Assembly: GCA_963783335.1 (NCBI GenBank)
Contig: CAWAND010000010.1
Location: 1,054,001 to 1,118,000 of the forward strand
Direction of reading: 5' to 3'
Length of the DNA stretch: 64,000 nucleotides
DNA from: CAWAND01 sp963783335
GTDB lineage: Bacteria > Chloroflexota > Anaerolineae > Anaerolineales > E44-bin32
The position numbers and the translations under genes are program-made. A model generated the notes under the pieces. It searched no databases. It saw only the letters and a list, made by a program, of their open reading frames with translations, and was not told the origin of the DNA. Below, one piece after another: positions 59,536-64,000 of this stretch (positions are counted from its first letter, which is position 1; every line of letters begins with the position of its first letter).

Positions 59536-60504
59536 TCAGCGGCGGTCGTCCGGCCCGGGTTTGGGGGGCATCTCCACCGACCGGCGGCGTGTGTACCACC
59601 AAATGGCCACGGCGCCCAGCGCCATGGCCGGCAAGACCACCAGACCTGCTTCTGGGCCGAATCCGCCGCCGGTGATCAGCTTGGGTCCGGCCACCGTCTG
59701 ATGGATGAAGTTAAATCCGCCAGTCCCGCTGACCGGGAACCCGAAGACCGTGCCCTCAAAGAAGTTCCACCCGATGTGCAGTCCGATCGGCAGCCACAGC
59801 TTGCCGGTGCGTACCCATCCGTAGGCGAGAAAGAAACCTGCGAAGAGAATCCCGAGGGTGGATACCCAGTCGGCGGACGGATTGGCCAGGTGCAGCAGCG
59901 CAAACACCGCTGATGAGAGCAGGATGCCCCAGGGCAGGTTGAGCCCATCCACCAGGTTTTGCAGGTGATAGCCCCGGCTGAGCAGTTCCTCCTGATAGCC
60001 GACGATGACAAACAGCACCAAGCCTGCCAGCAGGCCCCAGAAAGCCCCGCTCCAAGAGCCGGTCTGCAACGCCGTGCCCTGGAAGGTGAGCCAGCCCATC
60101 CCGGATTCGAAAGCGTAGATCAGGCCGAACAGCACCCCGGGCAGCAAGAACCCAAAGGCAAGATCGAGGCTTACGTGTCGATCGAGCCGGAAGCCGAGCG
60201 AGACAAACGAGCGGCGATCGAGGAAGCGGCGGGCGATCCAGGTGGCGAGCGTGAAGGCGACCGGAGTGGCGAGAGTCAGAACGGTCAAACCCAGGTCCTG
60301 CCCGCTGGCCACAGCTTGCAGATCAATCGTGTTTGTCAGGTACCCGATCACGCCGAAGATGTTGCTGAAAATCAGCAGGGAGATAATCAGGAGGATGGTA
60401 TGGATCAGCAGTCGCCATCCGGCGCGCAGGCGGGGTTCATCAGGACTGATAAAGATTCGCCGGAGGAAAGGGCGTTGGGCCGGTTCGGGTACCTCAAGCG
60501 TCAT
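59536..60504 (-). CDS. CPBP-family intramembrane protease (CAAX/Abi type)
   Basis: A 322-residue membrane protein with about eight hydrophobic segments. The metalloprotease motifs are intact: E-E-L-L-S-R-G, the F-A-L-L-H strand and H-I-G-W-N. Family members process prenylated or secreted proteins, or act in bacteriocin immunity; the role here is unknown. TAGGAG is nine bases before the ATG. It starts 44 bases downstream of sthA on the same strand and is likely in one operon with it. Confidence 0.87.
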   Translation of the reverse strand: MTLEVPEPAQRPFLRRIFISPDEPRLRAGWRLLIHTILLIISLLIFSNIFGVIGYLTNTIDLQAVASGQDLGLTVLTLATPVAFTLATWIARRFLDRRSFVSLGFRLDRHVSLDLAFGFLLPGVLFGLIYAFESGMGWLTFQGTALQTGSWSGAFWGLLAGLVLFVIVGYQEELLSRGYHLQNLVDGLNLPWGILLSSAVFALLHLANPSADWVSTLGILFAGFFLAYGWVRTGKLWLPIGLHIGWNFFEGTVFGFPVSGTGGFNFIHQTVAGPKLITGGGFGPEAGLVVLPAMALGAVAIWWYTRRRSVEMPPKPGPDDRR

Positions 60505-60548
60505 CGAGTTATCTCCTAAGGCCAGAGCTTGAAAAGATGATTCGCTGG

Positions 60549-61952
60549 TCAGCCGAGACGATTGATCCCGTCAAAGGCGGCTGTCTTGTAGCATTCAGCC
60601 AGGGTGGGGTAGTTGAACACCGTTTCGACGAAATAGTCCACCGTCCCCCCAAAAGCCAGCACCGCCTGGCCGATGTGGATCAGCTCGCTGGCGCCGGAGC
60701 CGATAATGTGAACCGCCAGAAGCTTGCGTGTCTCCAGGTGGAAGATCAACTTCAACAACCCCGACTGATCCCCAATGATCTGGCCGCGAGCGATCTCGCG
60801 GTAGTGGGCCTTGCCCACCTCATACGGAATGCCGGCCTCGGTGAGTTCTGCCTCGGTCCGCCCGACGGTCGAGATCTCGGGGATGGTGTAGATCCCGTAG
60901 GGGAACAACTCGGGTACGCTGTTGGCCGGGATGCCAAACGCGTGGCAGCTGGCCAGGCGCCCCTGTTCCATCGAGGTCGCCGCCAGACTGGGAAAACCGA
61001 TGACATCGCCGGCAGCGTAGATGTTGGGAACCTCGGTTTGGTAGTTCTCATCCACCGACAGCCGGCCGCGCTCATCGGCCTGCAGCCCGGCTGCGGCCAG
61101 GTTGAGATCCTTCGTGGCGCCGGTTCGCCCGATGCTGTACAGAGCTTTCTCCGTCCAAATCTCCTTGCCGCTCTCGAGGTCGATCCGCACGTCATCCTTG
61201 CCGTTTTCGGATTCGGGTGTGATGTGGCGAACGGTTTCATTCAGTCGCAAAGTGACGCGATCCTGACGCATCTGATAAACGAGCGCGTCCACGATCTCTT
61301 CGTCTACGAAGGGCAGCAAGTTGGGGCGGCGGTCGACCACTGTGACCCGCACGCCCAGTGCCGAGAAGATGCTGGCATATTCCAAGCCGATCACACCTCC
61401 TCCGACCACCGTCAGCGTGCGTGGGATGGTGTCGAGGTGCATGATGTCGTCGCTGGCAAGAATGCGGGAAGCGTCGAAGGGGATATGCTCAGGGCGTGTG
61501 GCCGAGGTGCCGGTGGCGATGACAACGAAATCCGTGCTGACCTCGCGCTCGTCCGATGAGTCGACGTCCTTGAGCCGCAGTGTGTGTGGGTCGACGAACG
61601 AGGCCTCGGCCGAGTACAGCTCGACGCCGTTTCGCCGCAACTGGTGGCGAATGACATCGATTTCGTTCTGGATGACGTGGTTGGCGCGGAAGAGCAGATC
61701 GTCGACCGTGATGTGTTCCTTGACGGCGTAGGACGAGCCATACAGGCCGCGTTCGCTGTAACCAGACAAATAGAGAGCGGCTTCCCGCAGGGTCTTGCTG
61801 GGTATGGTGCCGGTGTTGATGCAAACGCCGCCGACAACGGATCGCCTCTCGGCCACGGCCACGCGTTTGCCGATCTTGGCCGCTTGGATGGCGGCGCGTT
61901 GGCCGGCAGGGCCGGATCCGATCACCAACAAATCAAAGTTGTGGTCAGGCAT
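60549..61952 (-). CDS. sthA: Soluble pyridine nucleotide transhydrogenase (SthA-like)
   Basis: A 467-residue flavoprotein disulfide reductase fold. FAD motif I-G-S-G-P-A-G-Q-R-A-A; the site where disulfide reductases have C-x-x-x-x-C reads V-C-I-N-T-G-T-I-P-S-K-T-L-R, with one Cys and the G-T-I-P-S-K-T/A-L-R-E of transhydrogenases; second nucleotide site V-V-G-G-G-V-I-G-L-E-Y-A-S. It would exchange hydride between NADPH and NAD+. A Rex/CRP-type dyad 123-140 bases upstream fits redox control. Dihydrolipoamide dehydrogenase is excluded by the missing second Cys. Confidence 0.9.
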   Translation of the reverse strand: MPDHNFDLLVIGSGPAGQRAAIQAAKIGKRVAVAERRSVVGGVCINTGTIPSKTLREAALYLSGYSERGLYGSSYAVKEHITVDDLLFRANHVIQNEIDVIRHQLRRNGVELYSAEASFVDPHTLRLKDVDSSDEREVSTDFVVIATGTSATRPEHIPFDASRILASDDIMHLDTIPRTLTVVGGGVIGLEYASIFSALGVRVTVVDRRPNLLPFVDEEIVDALVYQMRQDRVTLRLNETVRHITPESENGKDDVRIDLESGKEIWTEKALYSIGRTGATKDLNLAAAGLQADERGRLSVDENYQTEVPNIYAAGDVIGFPSLAATSMEQGRLASCHAFGIPANSVPELFPYGIYTIPEISTVGRTEAELTEAGIPYEVGKAHYREIARGQIIGDQSGLLKLIFHLETRKLLAVHIIGSGASELIHIGQAVLAFGGTVDYFVETVFNYPTLAECYKTAAFDGINRLG

Positions 61953-62074
61953 CGTGACTTAGCACCATCCCGTCATTTGTGTTTTGGCCGTGGTGGTGAC
62001 GCTCGGAGGCACGATCATCATACAACATCCCGGCCGTTCGGCGGCGAGGCGAACATGCCTCCAGCCTGCTCGGA

Positions 62075-62092
62075 TTGTGAGGAAATTCACAA
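62075..62092. promoter_or_regulatory. Rex/CRP-type operator upstream of sthA
   Basis: TTGTGA-GGAAAT-TCACAA perfect dyad between sthA and the small membrane gene. Rex senses NADH/NAD+, which fits a transhydrogenase. A TATGAT (62022-62017) on the minus strand lies downstream of it. Confidence 0.55.
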
Positions 62093-62125
62093 ATTGACAC
62101 TATCCTCCAGCGGGTAGGCAGGCGG

Positions 62126-62368
62126 TCATTCGGCATCCCCGTCTGGCTCGTCTGGAGGGGTCATCAGGCGTTTCAGCGTGCGGAAACGGCCGGTCTCGGC
62201 GGCTGCCTGGGGGACGGCCCTTCGCCGCAGCCATAACCCAAGTAGGCTGCAAACGGCGCCGGCGAGCAGGGTGAGCGCGTTGCCTTGGCCGATGGTGGAA
62301 GAAACCCAATACACCACCATCACAACCAGGCCGATCAGGATCAGGGCAGAGCCCAAGCGTCGGAGCAT
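62126..62368 (-). CDS. Small membrane protein, unknown
   Basis: An 80-residue protein with two hydrophobic segments (about 5-25 and 30-48) and a basic, then acidic tail (P-D-E-P-D-G-D-A-E). The start M-L-R-R-L-G-S-A-L at 62368 gives a typical membrane N-terminus; the ribosome site is poor. The open frame continues 18 codons upstream without membrane character. It lies between the dehydrogenase gene and sthA, 60 bases from the former. No family recognised. Confidence 0.55.
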   Translation of the reverse strand: MLRRLGSALILIGLVVMVVYWVSSTIGQGNALTLLAGAVCSLLGLWLRRRAVPQAAAETGRFRTLKRLMTPPDEPDGDAE

Positions 62369-62428
62369 AGAAGGTGGGATGTGCGGCGTGTCCCCGAGCG
62401 GTGACCCTCGGGGACACGACAATGTGGT

Positions 62429-64000
62429 CTAGCGGATTAGGGTGCGGATGTGTTCGTGCATATACAGCGGCAGGTAGTAGTGTCCGCCCGCATTCTTGCC
62501 CGACGAGCCGGACCCCTTCCACCCCCCGAATGGCTGGAACCCCGGCCAAGCTCCGGTGGTCGATCCCTGAGGACGATTGGCGTAATTCACGCCGGCCTGG
62601 ATGTTGTCGAAGAACCAGTCGGCTTCTTCCTCGGTGCCGTAGAAGCCGGACGTCAGGCCGTAGACCACATCGTTAGCCAGGCTCATGGCCTCATCCAGGC
62701 CGTCGACAGCTTCTACCATCGTGATGGGCAGGAACATCTCTTGCTTCCACAGGCGCTGGTCCCGGTCCACGTTGGCGGCCACGGTCGGCTCGCAGAAGAA
62801 GCCCTTGTCGAATGTGCCTCCGCTGAGAACCTTGCCTCCGGTCAGGAACGTCCCGGATTGCGACAGCTCCTCGGTGAATTCCTTGAATGACGCATAGGCG
62901 CTCTTGTTGATGACCGGGCCCATAAATGTGCTGCGGTCGGTCGGGTCGCCGACCGATAGGGCCTTGGTCTTTTCGACGATCAGAGCCACAAGGTCGTCGT
63001 AGACGGGCTTTTCGGCATAGATGCGCGAGTTAGCTGAGCATTTCTGACCCTGCAGGCCAAAGGCTGAGCGCACGATGCCCGTGGCGGCGCGCTCGAGATC
63101 GGCGTGGCGGGAGACGATCGAGGGGTTCTTGCCGCCCATTTCGAGGATCGTCGGCCGCGGATACTTTCCGTTTGCGAACTGCCGGTAGATGTGCATGCCG
63201 ACATCGAATGAGCCGGTGAAAGTGATCCCATCCACCTCCGGGCTGTTGATCAGCGCTTCGCCCAACGTGGAGCCGGGGCCGGTGACGTAGTTGAAGGCGC
63301 CCTCGGGCAGGCCGGCGTCCCGGAAACACTCCGCCAGCAGACGCGCTGTCCATGGGGTGTCGGTGGCCGGTTTCATGACCAGCGTGTTGCCTGCCACGAG
63401 CGCTGCGCCGGACGGCCCGCCGGTCAAGGCTGCCGGGAAGTTGAAGGGACTGACCACCACCCATACACCATAGGCCCTAAGCACCGAGGTGTTGGTGGCG
63501 TCGTACCCCTTGAGCGGATCCTTGCCCATGGACACCACGTAGCCGTCATTGGCCTCCATCTGGTCGCAGGCGTAGCGGATCAAATCGGCCAACTCGGCGG
63601 CGTCGCCCAGGGCTTCCATTCGGTTCTTGCCCACCTCCATCGACAGTACGGCGCCGAATTCGAAAATGCGCTCGTTGATGTTATCGGCCGCCTTGCGCAT
63701 GATGGCGATCCGCTCCTGCCAGGGCATCTTGGACCACGTCTTGGTGGCTCGGCGGGCTGCTTTCAAAGCCTGTTTGGCATGTTCGGCATTGCCCTTTTGG
63801 AAGGTCGCCAGCATCCAGTCCTGGTTGATGGGGGAGGTGTTTTCAAACTTCTCGTCGGCGAACACGTCCTTGCCGTCGATCAACATGGGCACATCCGAGC
63901 CCATGCCGGCCTTGAGTTCCGCCAGGGCGGTCTCGTAGTTGGTGTGCAGTTCCTCGGGAGGCTCAAACATAGTGGCATAGGTCAGGCGGAAGCCCTTTTT
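62429..64000 (-). CDS. L-glutamate gamma-semialdehyde dehydrogenase (5' end outside window)
   Basis: At least 523 residues; the frame is open through the last base, and the residues before the internal Met (K-G-F-R-L-T-Y-A-T-M) match the usual start of PruA/RocA-type enzymes, so the true start is just beyond the window. Aldehyde dehydrogenase motifs: V-S-P-F-N-F-P, E-M-G-G-K-N (general base Glu), G-Q-K-C-S-A-N-S-R (nucleophile Cys) and the late P-F-G-G-W-K-G-S-G-S. It would oxidise glutamate semialdehyde to glutamate in proline/arginine breakdown. Proline dehydrogenase may lie upstream. Confidence 0.9.
   Translation of the reverse strand, partial: KKGFRLTYATMFEPPEELHTNYETALAELKAGMGSDVPMLIDGKDVFADEKFENTSPINQDWMLATFQKGNAEHAKQALKAARRATKTWSKMPWQERIAIMRKAADNINERIFEFGAVLSMEVGKNRMEALGDAAELADLIRYACDQMEANDGYVVSMGKDPLKGYDATNTSVLRAYGVWVVVSPFNFPAALTGGPSGAALVAGNTLVMKPATDTPWTARLLAECFRDAGLPEGAFNYVTGPGSTLGEALINSPEVDGITFTGSFDVGMHIYRQFANGKYPRPTILEMGGKNPSIVSRHADLERAATGIVRSAFGLQGQKCSANSRIYAEKPVYDDLVALIVEKTKALSVGDPTDRSTFMGPVINKSAYASFKEFTEELSQSGTFLTGGKVLSGGTFDKGFFCEPTVAANVDRDQRLWKQEMFLPITMVEAVDGLDEAMSLANDVVYGLTSGFYGTEEEADWFFDNIQAGVNYANRPQGSTTGAWPGFQPFGGWKGSGSSGKNAGGHYYLPLYMHEHIRTLIR

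Noticed and set aside
59195..59701. 168-codon plus-strand frame upstream of gap
   Set aside because: Basic low-complexity product, no ribosome site, and it overlaps the end of the CPBP gene.

Overview
The window looks like chromosomal DNA of a GC-rich bacterium of the phylum Chloroflexota, most likely class Anaerolineae. This is inferred from protein character, not from a database search. Pointers are many Thr/Pro-rich lipoproteins with SLAC/SLSC-type lipoboxes, a SpoVS protein outside a spore-gene setting, a PIN-TRAM gene ahead of cysS, a NusG with a long acidic N-terminal extension, and frequent TTG/GTG starts. There is no insertion sequence, prophage, CRISPR array or rRNA operon. Coding density is high on both strands.

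Layout. 1-6900: two coiled-coil/membrane proteins, an HtrA-type protease lipoprotein, a CbpA-type DnaJ protein and two adjacent signalling genes with degenerate receiver domains. 6900-10300: a YprB-like exonuclease convergent with a chelatase gene whose AAA+ and VWA halves are joined only by a -1 shift at an A9 run. 10350-17900: rpsA, clpC, radA and dnaA, each behind a readable promoter. 18500-22900: an NTF2-like protein, priA and a CNNM/CorC-type protein. 23000-24640: a small cassette with two SOS-box-like operators. 24640-27270: holA, a DUF6391-like protein and holB. 27300-33600: a long minus-strand run with spoVS, two deoxynucleoside kinases, a DNA methyltransferase, three related lipoproteins and tdh. 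33700-44570: an aldo/keto reductase, a patatin, lipB, a class A PBP lacking its catalytic motifs, a Ser/Thr kinase with a beta-propeller, a frameshifted surE and a second protease lipoprotein. 44700-48280: PIN-TRAM, cysS and rlmB behind a structured leader. 48290-54230: the translation block tRNA-Thr, tRNA-Tyr, tRNA-Thr, tuf, rpmG, tRNA-Trp, secE, nusG, rplK, rplA, L10 leader, rplJ and rplL. 54280-64000: an OmpR-type two-component system, a second SOS-box-like operon (membrane protein plus lytic transglycosylase), gap, a CPBP protease, sthA and a pruA/rocA-type dehydrogenase cut by the window end.

The most notable signals are: (1) the chlI/chlD-like gene that appears to make two chelatase subunits from one gene by frameshifting; (2) two separate operons with the same promoter design, one GAAC-N4-GTTC dyad inside the spacer and one just past the -10, pointing to a shared damage-response regulon that includes an FtsK-like protein with a ruined P-loop; (3) a full-length class A penicillin-binding protein in which every catalytic motif is replaced; (4) Rex/CRP-type dyads, one upstream of sthA; and (5) a complete L10 leader with an attenuator.
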